Shown: piece by piece, positions 40,676-48,986 of the stretch
Numbering within the stretch: the stretch's first letter is position 1
Layout of the letters: every line of letters begins with the position of its first letter
The notes under the pieces: generated by a model
Database searches by the model: none
The model's input: only the letters and a program-made list of their open reading frames with translations
What the model was told of the DNA's origin: nothing
Source: JAFECT01 sp964432415
GTDB taxonomy: Bacteria > Pseudomonadota > Alphaproteobacteria > Caulobacterales > Caulobacteraceae
Assembly: GCA_964432415.1 (NCBI GenBank)
Contig: CAYSNW010000011.1
Span: 1-64,000 of the forward strand
DNA: 64,000 nt
Direction: 5' to 3'
Program-made: the position numbers and the translations under genes

Positions 40676-41716
40676 ATGACGGATGCGGGGCTGCAAGGCC
40701 TGCGTGCGGCCATCAAGGCGCTGTGGTGGTCCGGCGTCGGCCTGACGGCCCGGCGTGTCACGCGCCCCACCAACGGCGACGGCACGGTCGAGTTTCGCTC
40801 AGATACGCCCGCGCCCGGCCGAGGCCGGCAAGCCGGCGCCTGGATCGAGGCCTTCCGCAAGGACGTGGAGGATGTGCGCGCCGGCCTCTATCCATCGACC
40901 GAGCCGCTGTTCGACGATCCGGCCGAAGCCCTCAGGGCGGTCAGCGATTTCCTGCGCGACTCGCGCGAGGTCGACGCCCGGCGCCGGCGCGGCGATGGAA
41001 CTGAGGCGCGATATCTTGCAAAATCAAAAGCCTATCCAGCCTATTACAGACAAAACTTCCACTACCAGACCGACGGATGGTTCACCCGCGAGAGCGCAAG
41101 GCGCTACGAACCCCAGGTCGAGGCCCTGTTCTCGGGCACGGCGGGCGCCATGCGCCGGCGCGCCCTGTCGCTACTGGCGCGGGCCTGGCGCGATCGGGAC
41201 CAGCGCGGCCTGACGCTTGTCGACCTGGCCTGTGGCGCGGGCGCCTTTCTGCGGGATCTGAAGATCGCCTTTCCGCGGGCGACGGTGGCCGGCGTCGACT
41301 TGTCTCCCGCCTATTCGGTCGAGGCGCTCGAGAGCACCGGCGCTCCCGTCGCCCAAGCCAATATCGAGCGGCTGCCCTTCGCCGACGCCAGCCTGGACGC
41401 GGCGACCTGCGTCTATCTGTTCCACGAACTGCCGCCGCGGCTCAGGCCCCTGATCGCCGCCGAGATCGGGCGGGTGATCCGCCCCGGCGGCCTGCTCGCC
41501 CTGGCCGACTCGGTGCAGCCCGCCGACCAGCCGGACCTGAAGCGGCTGCTGGAGGCGTTTCCCGCCTTCTTCCATGAGCCCTACTACGAAAGCTGGTGCG
41601 CGGAGGACGTGCCTGGGCTGTTCCTCAAGGCCGGCTTCAAGCTGGTGGCGACCGACGTGGCCTTCCTGACCAAGGCCTGGCTGTTCGAGCGGGGCGTCAG
41701 CTCACCGACTGGATGA
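40676..41716 (+). CDS. Class I SAM-dependent methyltransferase
   Basis: The protein has 346 residues from the ATG at 40676; a TTG at 40649 with a G-rich leader would add nine residues. The N-terminal 150 residues are not recognised but contain AYPAYYRQNFHYQTDGWFT. The second half is a methyltransferase domain: VDLACGAGAFLRDL (motif I), GVDLSPAYSV, ERLPFADASLDAATCVYLFHE and RVIRPGGLLALADS. This is the UbiE/small-molecule class, with an unknown substrate. It follows the RumA-like gene by about 40 bp and its 3' end overlaps the convergent hydrolase gene by 20 bp. Confidence 0.85.
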   Translation: MTDAGLQGLRAAIKALWWSGVGLTARRVTRPTNGDGTVEFRSDTPAPGRGRQAGAWIEAFRKDVEDVRAGLYPSTEPLFDDPAEALRAVSDFLRDSREVDARRRRGDGTEARYLAKSKAYPAYYRQNFHYQTDGWFTRESARRYEPQVEALFSGTAGAMRRRALSLLARAWRDRDQRGLTLVDLACGAGAFLRDLKIAFPRATVAGVDLSPAYSVEALESTGAPVAQANIERLPFADASLDAATCVYLFHELPPRLRPLIAAEIGRVIRPGGLLALADSVQPADQPDLKRLLEAFPAFFHEPYYESWCAEDVPGLFLKAGFKLVATDVAFLTKAWLFERGVSSPTG

Positions 41717-42569
41717 AGCTCCGCAGGGCGTCGTTGAACCGCTCGGGCTGGTCGACGAACACGGCGTGGCCTGCATCCTCGATCGCCAGAAACCGGCCCT
41801 TCGCCAGGCGTTCGGCGCCGGCCCTCTGGGCAGCGAGTTCGTCGGACAGGGCCGACGCGATTACCAGCGTCGGCGCGTTCAACCTCTCGAGGGCCTTGCT
41901 TCGATCGACACCATAAAGATCGGCGAACCACATGGCCGAGCCGATGGCCGTGGGTGTCTTCAAGGCTTCGTCCAGGATGTGATCGAACCGGGCTTCCGGC
42001 ATCGGCTTGCGCATGATCGCGTGGAGCATGCCCGCGGTGAACTCGCGCGGATGCTGGCTGTAGAGGCTGAGTCCGCCGACGCGTCCCGCCGCGAGCTCAG
42101 GGTTGGCGGCGATCGAGGCCGCCCCGCCCGAGACGCTCGAGTCCACGAGCACGACCGCCTTCAGATCACCGGAGCCGAACTGGTCGATGTACGAGGCCAC
42201 GTCCTGCACGCCCTGCGACCATCCCACCAGCACGACGTCGTGCAGACCAAGCGTCGCCAGCAGCGCATGCAGATCCCGCGCGCGTTGCTCAGGCGTGTCG
42301 CCTTCGGCGGTGATGGTCGATCGGCCCTGGGAACGGGGGTCGAAAGCGACGACACGCCGCTCTCCCTTGAACGTGTCGATCTGGCCACGCCAGACGTCGG
42401 CGGTCACGCGCCAGCCCGTGACCAGGACGAGCGGCGGCATGCCGTTACGGGGCCCTTCGTCGATGACGCGCAGGCGTACCGCGGGAGCGACCTCGACAAA
42501 CGTCTCCTCGGCCAGCGACGGCGACGCCCAGACGAGCAGGGCAAGGACAATCCAGAACAGGCGGGTCAC
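41697..42569 (-). CDS. Exported alpha/beta hydrolase
   Basis: The protein has 290 residues starting from a GTG with GAGGGAGA a suitable distance upstream. This start places a clean signal peptide (MTRLFWIVLALLVWASPSLA) at the N-terminus; the ATG 19 codons upstream does not. The fold signature includes VLVTGWRVTADVW, the nucleophile elbow VGWSQG, an acid candidate in ASALSDEL and the catalytic His in DAGHAVF. Typical for esterases or haloperoxidase-like hydrolases. The substrate cannot be told. It lies about 100 bp downstream of the VOC gene. Confidence 0.85.
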   Translation of the reverse strand: MTRLFWIVLALLVWASPSLAEETFVEVAPAVRLRVIDEGPRNGMPPLVLVTGWRVTADVWRGQIDTFKGERRVVAFDPRSQGRSTITAEGDTPEQRARDLHALLATLGLHDVVLVGWSQGVQDVASYIDQFGSGDLKAVVLVDSSVSGGAASIAANPELAAGRVGGLSLYSQHPREFTAGMLHAIMRKPMPEARFDHILDEALKTPTAIGSAMWFADLYGVDRSKALERLNAPTLVIASALSDELAAQRAGAERLAKGRFLAIEDAGHAVFVDQPERFNDALRSFIQSVS

Positions 42570-42670
42570 GGCGACATCTCCCTCGGCAAGGCTGGAACTG
42601 CTGCCGTCGCCGTCCTCGGTTTTCAATCGCCGCGCGTTGAGGCCCGCCCTGGATCAGACTGGAGGCGCCC

Positions 42671-43042
42671 TCAGACGTACTGCATGGCCCCGACGCGATT
42701 GCCCTCGGGATCGTGGAAGTAGATCAGGGTTCCCACCGTCGGAATCTCTGACTTCGGCATGACGATGGTCCCGCCGTTGGCCTCGACCTTGGCCTGGGTC
42801 TCGTCGATAGAGGCGACCGCGATGGTGCACTCGAAGCCGTTCAGTCCGGTGCCGGTCAGCGGTTCGTGGCGCGTGTGCATGGCGCCCTGGATCGAGCCGT
42901 CGCCGTCTGGCCCCGTCTTGATCAGCCAGAAGCCGGGCGGGCCCCAGGCCTCGAAGCGCCAGCCGAACACGGCCTCGTAGAACTTGCGGGCGCGGGTCGT
43001 GTCGTTGGTATGGACCGCGAAGAAGCTGACGTTGTTGATCAT
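42671..43042 (-). CDS. VOC-family (glyoxalase/bleomycin resistance-like) protein
   Basis: The protein of 123 residues is a single VOC unit with NVSFFAVHTNDTTRARKFYEAVFGW at the start and YFHDPEGNRVGAMQY at the end, where a metal-ligand Glu/His pattern is expected. Members bind metal and act on small molecules; here the function is unknown. It is divergent from an AraC regulator with 75 bp between them, so that regulator may control it. Confidence 0.88.
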   Translation of the reverse strand: MINNVSFFAVHTNDTTRARKFYEAVFGWRFEAWGPPGFWLIKTGPDGDGSIQGAMHTRHEPLTGTGLNGFECTIAVASIDETQAKVEANGGTIVMPKSEIPTVGTLIYFHDPEGNRVGAMQYV

Positions 43043-43117
43043 GGGATCCTCCAGCCAGCGTTCAGGGTGGCGCCGCCGCGCGTGTCGGTCTTGCGCAGGA
43101 CTGACAAATTATGTCTC

Positions 43118-43951
43118 GTGAGCGACATGGACGATGAGCCCTGGGACCTGCGTAGCCTCGCGGCGGGATACAGCACCGGCCTGAAGACCCCGGCCCACAG
43201 CCACGACTGGGGCCAGCTGGTCTATGCGGTCTCGGGAACCCTGCTCGTGGAGACTGAGGGACTGGCCTGGACCATCCCTTCGACGCGAGCCCTGTGGGTG
43301 CCGCCCAACCTGACCCACCGGCTGACGGCCCTGGTCCCCGTGGCGCTTCGCACCCTCTACCTTTCGCCCGGGCGATCGGCCGGACTGCCGGGCGAGGCCC
43401 GTGCGCTCGAAGTCTCGATCCTGCTCCGTTCCCTGATCCTGCACGCCGTCGAACTCGGACCGATGGACCCGGCCCATCCGCCCCACGAGCGGCTGGTCGG
43501 GGTGATCGTCGACCAGCTGGCGGCCAGCGCTGCCTTGCCCCTGTCGATCCCCATGCCGGTCGACCCTCGCGCCGCGGCGGTGGCCGGGCGGGTCTGTGGC
43601 GATCCTTCCGAGCCGGTCGAGCTGGATTGTCTGGCCCGCGAGGCCGGCGTGGGTGAGCGCACCCTGCAGCGCCTGTTCAAGCGCGAGACCGGCATGACCT
43701 TCTCCGACTGGCGCCGCCGCGCGCGCCTGCTGCACGGCCTGTCCGCCCTCTCGTCCGGCGCCCCGGTCACCACCGCGGCCTTCGATGCGGGCTACGCCAG
43801 CCCCAGCGCCTTCATCGGCGCCTTCAAGACCATGTTCGGCGTCTCGCCCGGTCAGTTCCGGAAGCGGGGAGGATCGGAACCGAAGTCTAAGGTCCTTCCC
43901 CCCTCGAGGGGGAAGGTGGCCCCGCAGGGGTCGGATGGGGGGCCGCGCTGA
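43118..43951 (+). CDS. AraC-family transcriptional regulator with a repeat-derived C-terminal tail
   Basis: The protein has 277 residues from a GTG. The N-terminal cupin-like sensor domain contains TPAHSHDWGQLVYAVSGTLL and LWVPPNLTHRL, and the C-terminal half has two helix-turn-helix motifs (LAREAGVGERTLQRLFKRE and AAFDAGYASPSAFIGAFK, ending FGVSPGQFRKR). The final 20 or so residues (LPPSRGKVAPQGSDGGPR) are encoded by an interspersed palindromic repeat, not by ancestral coding sequence, so insertion of the repeat seems to have replaced the original stop. It is divergent from a VOC gene, its likely target. Confidence 0.88.
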   Translation: MSDMDDEPWDLRSLAAGYSTGLKTPAHSHDWGQLVYAVSGTLLVETEGLAWTIPSTRALWVPPNLTHRLTALVPVALRTLYLSPGRSAGLPGEARALEVSILLRSLILHAVELGPMDPAHPPHERLVGVIVDQLAASAALPLSIPMPVDPRAAAVAGRVCGDPSEPVELDCLAREAGVGERTLQRLFKRETGMTFSDWRRRARLLHGLSALSSGAPVTTAAFDAGYASPSAFIGAFKTMFGVSPGQFRKRGGSEPKSKVLPPSRGKVAPQGSDGGPR

Positions 43952-44432
43952 CGCCAAGCGCATTACGAATTTCCGCGATGACCGGAGCACATCTCCCCAC
44001 AACGTCTGCTCCTCGAACGCGCAGCACGCGGTATCCGCTATCGATCAGCCAACGCTCGCGTCGATCCGATCGAGTTTGATCGTAGAATTCAGTCTGGTGA
44101 ATTCCCCCGTCCACCTCGACAACGAGCCGTGCCTCGACACACAGAAAGTCCACGACATAGCGGCCAACCGGAGCCTGTCGCCGGAACTTGAAGCCACCCA
44201 ACGCGCGCCGCCTAAGCATGGACCAGAGCTCTACTTCCGCCTGGCTCATGGATTTTCTCAGCTTGCGCGCCTGGCCAAGAGTTTGAGGGCGAGCGCTTTG
44301 CTTTGGGGGGTCGCGCGGCCCCCCATCCGAGCCCGTTGGGCCCACCTTCCCCCTCGAGGGGGGAAGGAATTCAGACTGGTCCCAGTGTGGCTGCAACGCG
44401 TTGAAGTAGTCTTCCTGGTCCTTGTCGCGCAC
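43887..44432 (-). CDS. DUF559 (Vsr-like) endonuclease-domain protein enclosed by inverted repeats
   Basis: The frame of 181 codons from a GTG contains a compact DUF559 domain of about 110 residues: ARKLRKSMSQAEVELWSMLR, FKFRRQAPVGRYVVDFLC, then ARLVVEVDGGIHQ. The Asp in VVDF and the EVD pair correspond to a PD-(D/E)XK type nuclease site. The residues before the domain (FLPPSRGKVGPTGSDGG) and after it (APHPTPAGPPSPSRGEGP) are translations of the flanking repeats, so the true protein may start later. It overlaps the AraC gene antisense by 65 bp. The role is unknown; mobility of the repeats is one hypothesis. Confidence 0.8.
   Translation of the reverse strand: MRDKDQEDYFNALQPHWDQSEFLPPSRGKVGPTGSDGGPRDPPKQSARPQTLGQARKLRKSMSQAEVELWSMLRRRALGGFKFRRQAPVGRYVVDFLCVEARLVVEVDGGIHQTEFYDQTRSDRRERWLIDSGYRVLRVRGADVVGRCAPVIAEIRNALGVSAAPHPTPAGPPSPSRGEGP
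43893..43948 (+). repeat. Two-hairpin interspersed repeat, copy A
   Basis: The 56-bp unit starts with a palindrome centred on CTCGAG (CCTTCCCCC...GGGGGAAGG), then GTGG, a second small stem CCCC-GCA-GGGG, and ends GGATGGGGGGCCGCGC. It faces copy B in inverted orientation across the DUF559 gene and forms the 3' end of the AraC coding region. Confidence 0.9.
44313..44368 (-). repeat. Two-hairpin interspersed repeat, copy B
   Basis: It is the inverted partner of copy A, also exactly 56 bp. The differences from A are confined to the second stem-loop: GCCC-AAC-GGGC in place of CCCC-GCA-GGGG, so the stem-closing C:G pair has become G:C. Confidence 0.9.
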
Positions 44433-44438
44433 GGCTGA

Positions 44439-45524
44439 TCAATCTCCGAACAGACTCATCTGATCCCCGCTCTTCGGCGGCACACGGAACTGGGTGAGGT
44501 CCTTCTCCCATCGGCCCTGGTTCAGGCCCAGGCGCTTGCAGGCAAGGTCGAAGCGGCTGGAGATCAGGTCGGAGACCGGACCTCGGCCGATCATCCGGGC
44601 GCCCCACTCGGGATCGTAGTCGCGCCCGCCGCGGATCTGGCGCACCAGCGACATGACCCGCGAGGCCCGGTCCGGATGATCGGTCTCCAGCCATTCGCGG
44701 AACAGGTCCTTGATCTCCAGCGGCAGGCGCAGGGTGACGTAGAAGGCGCGCGTCGCGCCGGCCCTGGCCGCGCGCTCCAGAACCGCCTCCAGTTCGTGAT
44801 CGTTCAAGCCCGGGATCACCGGCGCGAAGCCGACGCCCACCGGCACGCCGACGTCGGCGAGGCGCGAGACGGCTTCCAGTCGCTTTTCCGGGGTGGCGGC
44901 GCGCGGCTCCATCGAGCGCGCCAGCCTGCGGTCCAGGGTGGTGATCGAGACCACCGCGCAGGCCAGGCCCCGTTGCGCCATCCGGCCCAGGATGTCCGCG
45001 TCTCGCGCGATCAGGGCCGACTTGGTGATGATCGACAGAGGATGGTTGAAGCGGTCCAGCACCTCCAGCACCGAGCGGGTGATCTTCAGCTGGCGCTCGG
45101 CCGGCTGGTAGGGGTCGGTGTTGCCGCCGATATGGACCAGATCGACCTTGTAGCCGGGCTTCGAGAGCTCGGCCTCCAACAGCCTGGCCGCCTCCGGCTT
45201 GAAGAACAGCTTGGACTCGAAGTCGAGGCCCGGCGACAGGCCCATGTAGGCGTGGGCGGGACGGGCGTAGCAGTAGGTGCAGCCGTGCTCGCAGCCCCGG
45301 TACGGATTGATCGACCGGTCGAAGCCGATGTCGGGACTGTCGTTTCGGCTCAATATCTTGCGCGCCTTTTCCACCATCAGGGTGGTGGTCAGGGGCCTGG
45401 CCTCGAGGTCCTCCCCGGTCCAGCCGTCGTCGAAGCCCTCGCGCTTGTCGAGGTCGTACCGGCTGGAGGCGTTGGAGCGCGCGCCACGGCCGCGCTGGTG
45501 GGCGGGAAGGGGAGATGTGGCCAT
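44439..45524 (-). CDS. PA0069-family radical SAM protein
   Basis: The protein of 361 residues carries the radical SAM cluster motif CEHGCTYCYARP (C-x3-C-x2-C) near residue 75. Flanking features typical of the Rv2578c/SplB-like group follow: NPYRGCEHGC, LVHIGGNTDPYQP and VGVGFAPVIPGLND. The enzyme would cleave SAM to a 5'-deoxyadenosyl radical; the reaction is unknown for this family, though a resemblance to spore photoproduct lyase has been noted. The start at MATSPLPAHQRGRGARSN agrees with family N-termini. It is divergent from the pentapeptide gene. Confidence 0.9.
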   Translation of the reverse strand: MATSPLPAHQRGRGARSNASSRYDLDKREGFDDGWTGEDLEARPLTTTLMVEKARKILSRNDSPDIGFDRSINPYRGCEHGCTYCYARPAHAYMGLSPGLDFESKLFFKPEAARLLEAELSKPGYKVDLVHIGGNTDPYQPAERQLKITRSVLEVLDRFNHPLSIITKSALIARDADILGRMAQRGLACAVVSITTLDRRLARSMEPRAATPEKRLEAVSRLADVGVPVGVGFAPVIPGLNDHELEAVLERAARAGATRAFYVTLRLPLEIKDLFREWLETDHPDRASRVMSLVRQIRGGRDYDPEWGARMIGRGPVSDLISSRFDLACKRLGLNQGRWEKDLTQFRVPPKSGDQMSLFGD

Positions 45525-45613
45525 GCCCGCAGTATGCGACGCGGGCAGAACAAAGCAAGAACAATTGCGTCGACAGCCTTGCACAAGGAAGACCGCGCGG
45601 GCATTGCGTCGCC

Positions 45614-46243
45614 ATGGCTCAAGGACTTCCCGAACCCGCTGCACCCGAAGGGATCGCGACCCGCCAGGAGGTGGAGACGGTGTTGGCCAAGGGGCCGGCC
45701 CGGTTCGTAGGCTGGTCGCTCATCGGCGCGTCGATGAAAGGGCTGGATCTCAGCGGCAGCGCGTTCGTCCGCTGCCGTGCCGCCCAGGCCGATTTCACCC
45801 GCTGCGATCTGGCCGAGGCGCGTTTCGAAGGCTGCGACCTGAACAACAGCCAGTGGCGGGGCGCTGTCCTGTCCGGCGCTTCTTTCCAGGACTGCAAGCT
45901 GACCGGCGCCGGCATGGCCGACACCCAGAGCTTCGGCCTGAGCTTTCAGCGTTGCCTGCTGATCAGCGCCGCCCTGCCCAAGCTGTCGTTCCGCAAGGCC
46001 GAGCTGGACGGTCTCGACTTCAAGGGCGCCGACCTGACCGACGCCGACTTCCGCGAGGCGGTTCTGACCGGCTGCAGCCTTCGCGAGGCCAATCTGCTGC
46101 GTGCGCGCTTCGAAGGCGCCGACCTGCGCGGCGCGGATCTCGGAGGCCTCAGGCTCGCTGACGCCGCACGCTTCAAGGGCGCGGTGATCTCGAAACAGCA
46201 GGCGGCCGAGATGCTGAGCGAACTCGGCCTGAAGGTCGCCTGA
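45614..46243 (+). CDS. Pentapeptide-repeat protein
   Basis: The protein of 209 residues is almost wholly built of A(D/N)Lxx-type pentapeptides, in two blocks: GASMKGLDLSGSAFVRC to about residue 95, and LDFKGADLTDADFREAVL to about residue 195. These form a right-handed square beta-helix. Some relatives mimic DNA and protect gyrase (Qnr/MfpA), and others have unknown roles; nothing here points to one of them. A Lys/Glu helix closes the chain. Confidence 0.85.
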   Translation: MAQGLPEPAAPEGIATRQEVETVLAKGPARFVGWSLIGASMKGLDLSGSAFVRCRAAQADFTRCDLAEARFEGCDLNNSQWRGAVLSGASFQDCKLTGAGMADTQSFGLSFQRCLLISAALPKLSFRKAELDGLDFKGADLTDADFREAVLTGCSLREANLLRARFEGADLRGADLGGLRLADAARFKGAVISKQQAAEMLSELGLKVA

Positions 46244-46246
46244 GGC

Positions 46247-47986
46247 TCAGCGCTTGCCGGGCGTCAGACCCGCCGCGGCCAGGGCGCTGGGCGTCGGCGC
46301 GGGGGGCACGGACCCGGCGGCGGTGACGCCCGACATGGCGCTGCCGGCGGCCAGGTACAGGGCCGGCGGACGGTCGAGCGTCATGGAGACGTAGCGCGTG
46401 CCCGCGGCCACGGCGTCCAGGGACTTGGGCTCCTCGCCCAGCAGGCGCTTGTAGATCCAGTAGGAGGCCATCACCCGCTGCACGTAGTCGCGCGATTCCG
46501 GCACGCCCACGCTCTCAATGAAGAGCAGGATGTCGGTCTCGGGACCCAGCTGCTTGGCGGTGGCGAAGACCGGGGCCGGACCGCCGTTGTAGGCCTCGAC
46601 CGCGCGCAGCATGTCGCCGTTGATCGGGCCCATGGACAGCAGATAGGCGAAGTAGTCCTGACCCGCGCGCATGTTGACCGCCGGGTCGAACAGGCGGCTG
46701 GGCTCGCGCCGCAGCCGGTCGTCGTGCTCGAGCTCGGCTGCGGTGGCCGGCATCAGCTGCATCAGGCCGTAGGCGCCGGCGGGCGAGATGGCGCCGGGAT
46801 TGAAACGCGTCTCCTGGCGGATCAGCGACCAGACCAGCGCCCGGTCGATGGTGAAGCCGCCGGCCGGCTGCAGGTCCGGCATCGGATAGTCGTGCTCGTC
46901 CACGGCCTGGGTGGCGCGGCCGCCCAGCGTCATGGCGTGGATCGAGAGGGCCAGGCGCGTCCAGTCCTGGCGGGCCTCGTCGGTCTTGGCGTCGGCGATG
47001 CCGGCCTTGAGCTCGATGCCCGCGTCGATCTTCTGGCCGATCTCGGCCAGGGCCAGGGCCCGCTTGGCGCGCGGCTCGCTCTGGATGAAGCGGCGCATGG
47101 CCGGGCTGTTCAGCTCATCGCCGACCGAGGCGCGCACCAGGGTCGCGCGCGAGGGCTGGTATCCTTGGCCGCCGCGGCGCAGCACCGGGGTTACGCCCAG
47201 CTGGCGCTCGGCGATCTGGCCGTAGAAGGTCTGGGGAAACTGAGAGGCCAGCTCCAGGAACTGGGGCGCCAGTTCGGGCGAGCCCTTGGCGATCGCGGCG
47301 CGCGCGGCCCAGTAGCCGCCGGCGGCCCGCACCCACGGGTCGGCGGAGATATCGAGCGCCACCTGCTGGAAGTGCTGGAAGGCCTCAGGATAGTTCTTCT
47401 GGCGGTAGGCGGCGAGCGCCGCGGTCCAGAAGTCGCCCTGGGTCTCGCCCAGCGCGTGGGCGGTGGTCAGGTCCCCGGCGTTCAGCGCCAGGCGCGCCGC
47501 CTTGGGATCCAGCGGATCGACCGACAGGGCCGAACCGCCCACGTCCATGTCCGGCTGGAAGCTGGCGGCCTGGACGCTGGCCCAGGTGCGGGCCTCGGCC
47601 TGGGTCATGGGGGGCAGGGGATCGGGCGCGCCGTCGGGCTTGCGCTTCTTGGCCAGCGCCCAGACCCGGTTGGCCACCGGCAGGTCGCCGTACTTGTCCA
47701 GCCATTGGGTCAGCTCTTCGAAGCTGGCCTTGTAGCCGGGCGTCTGCATCAGTTTTTCGAACTCGACCATGCCGACCAGGCAACGATCCTTGACCTGGGC
47801 GAGTTTGGCTTCTGCGCCGGCGTAGTCGCCCCGCTTGAGGGCGTCGAAGGCGGCGGAATAGAGCTGGGCGTCCCAAGGGGACAGAGCCTGGGAAGGTCCC
47901 GCCGTGGCGGAACCGGCAGTGGCCGCGGCGGACAGGCCGAGGACCAGGGCGGCGAGCGCGCTTGTCGCGCTACGTCGTACGCTCAT
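46247..47986 (-). CDS. Soluble lytic murein transglycosylase
   Basis: The protein of 579 residues has a signal peptide (to about residue 29), a long alpha-superhelical region (about 30-400), and a C-terminal SLT domain. The catalytic Glu lies in SLIRQETRFNP, with GAYGLMQLMPATA and AVEAYNGGP as the lysozyme-fold motifs. It cleaves glycan strands with formation of 1,6-anhydroMurNAc in the periplasm. In Caulobacter such enzymes act in division and stalk growth. It lies 85 bp downstream of the uracil-DNA glycosylase gene on the same strand. Confidence 0.93.
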   Translation of the reverse strand: MSVRRSATSALAALVLGLSAAATAGSATAGPSQALSPWDAQLYSAAFDALKRGDYAGAEAKLAQVKDRCLVGMVEFEKLMQTPGYKASFEELTQWLDKYGDLPVANRVWALAKKRKPDGAPDPLPPMTQAEARTWASVQAASFQPDMDVGGSALSVDPLDPKAARLALNAGDLTTAHALGETQGDFWTAALAAYRQKNYPEAFQHFQQVALDISADPWVRAAGGYWAARAAIAKGSPELAPQFLELASQFPQTFYGQIAERQLGVTPVLRRGGQGYQPSRATLVRASVGDELNSPAMRRFIQSEPRAKRALALAEIGQKIDAGIELKAGIADAKTDEARQDWTRLALSIHAMTLGGRATQAVDEHDYPMPDLQPAGGFTIDRALVWSLIRQETRFNPGAISPAGAYGLMQLMPATAAELEHDDRLRREPSRLFDPAVNMRAGQDYFAYLLSMGPINGDMLRAVEAYNGGPAPVFATAKQLGPETDILLFIESVGVPESRDYVQRVMASYWIYKRLLGEEPKSLDAVAAGTRYVSMTLDRPPALYLAAGSAMSGVTAAGSVPPAPTPSALAAAGLTPGKR

Positions 47987-48071
47987 GAAAACACCCCATA
48001 GCGTCGGCCCCCACCCGTCCTGGGGGTCAAACGCGGATTACGCTCGATGAACCTTACGATAGTTGTAACGC

Positions 48072-48878
48072 TTATGCAGGCGTTCGATCAAGGCGCGCGG
48101 CCAGCGACAAAAGATCAGCCCAAGCTTTCTTTTTGGCCTGCGGCTGACGCAACAGGAACGCCGGATGCAGCGTCGGTAGAGCAGGGATGGTCAATCCCCC
48201 CTCTTCAGCTCGCCATTCAGACCAATTCCCCCTGAGCGCGAGAATTCCTTCGTTGCGCTTCAGAACCGACTTGGCCGAAGCCGCCCCCGCCAACAGTAAT
48301 ATTTGCGGTTGCACCAAAGTAATCGCGCGGTGGAGGAAGGGCGCGCAGGCCGCCTGTTCCTGAGGGGTGGGGGTGCGGTTGCCGGGCGGACGCCAGTAGA
48401 CGGTGTTGGTGATGAAGACCCGGTCCAGCAGCCCGGCCGCCGAAAGCATGCGATCCAGCAGTTTTCCCGCCCGTCCGACGAAGGGTTGGCCCTGCAGGTC
48501 TTCGTCTCCGCCTGGCGCTTCTCCGATCACCATGATCGGGGCCTTGGGGTTTCCGCGGCTGAACACCGCCTGGCGCGCGCCTTCGTAGCGCAGCGGACAG
48601 CCTTCGAAGGCCTCGATGGCGGCCTTCAACTGGTCCAGATCCTGGGCCGCCTCGGCCAGGCGGTGGGCGTCGGCGATGGCCGAGGAGACGTCCGGGCCGG
48701 TCACCGGCTTGGCCACCGAGGCCGCAACCCGGGCGATCGGTCGCACTTCCGGCTTGACCTGCGTCAGGGTGCGGTCGACCGGCGCGTCCTCGTAGGATCC
48801 GTCCACGCCGGCGTCACGCCAGAACCCGAGCAGGGCTTCGGCGGCGGCGAGGTCTTCCGGGTCGAGCACAGCAGCCAT
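48072..48878 (-). CDS. Family 4-like uracil-DNA glycosylase lacking two Fe-S cysteines
   Basis: The protein has 268 residues. An N-terminal extension of about 90 residues precedes the glycosylase core with GEAPGGDEDLQGQPFVGRAG (motif A), ITNTVYWRPPGNRTP and the distal motif LPTLHPAFLLRQP. It excises uracil from DNA. Classical family 4 enzymes hold a 4Fe-4S cluster on four cysteines. This protein has only two in total (GCPLR and AACAPF), and the first of the usual CxxC is Phe. It is divergent from the ETF-QO gene. Confidence 0.9.
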   Translation of the reverse strand: MAAVLDPEDLAAAEALLGFWRDAGVDGSYEDAPVDRTLTQVKPEVRPIARVAASVAKPVTGPDVSSAIADAHRLAEAAQDLDQLKAAIEAFEGCPLRYEGARQAVFSRGNPKAPIMVIGEAPGGDEDLQGQPFVGRAGKLLDRMLSAAGLLDRVFITNTVYWRPPGNRTPTPQEQAACAPFLHRAITLVQPQILLLAGAASAKSVLKRNEGILALRGNWSEWRAEEGGLTIPALPTLHPAFLLRQPQAKKKAWADLLSLAARLDRTPA

Positions 48879-48986
48879 GCGATTTCCGTGACGCCGGTCG
48901 CGGCGAAACTTGACCGACCCAACGTCAGCTTCGGATATAGCCGCCGCAACGCAGCGGCGCGAGCCGCCGATTCCGAAAGGTCCGCG

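Noticed and set aside
41697..42626. ATG at 42626 as the start of the alpha/beta hydrolase
   Set aside because: It would place 19 hydrophilic residues before a clear signal peptide. The GTG at 42569 has a good ribosome site and begins the signal directly.
43887..44432. DUF559 gene as a Vsr mismatch-repair enzyme or a toxin of a toxin-antitoxin pair
   Set aside because: No DNA methyltransferase or antitoxin-like gene lies beside it, and the domain is the short DUF559 type with repeat-derived ends.
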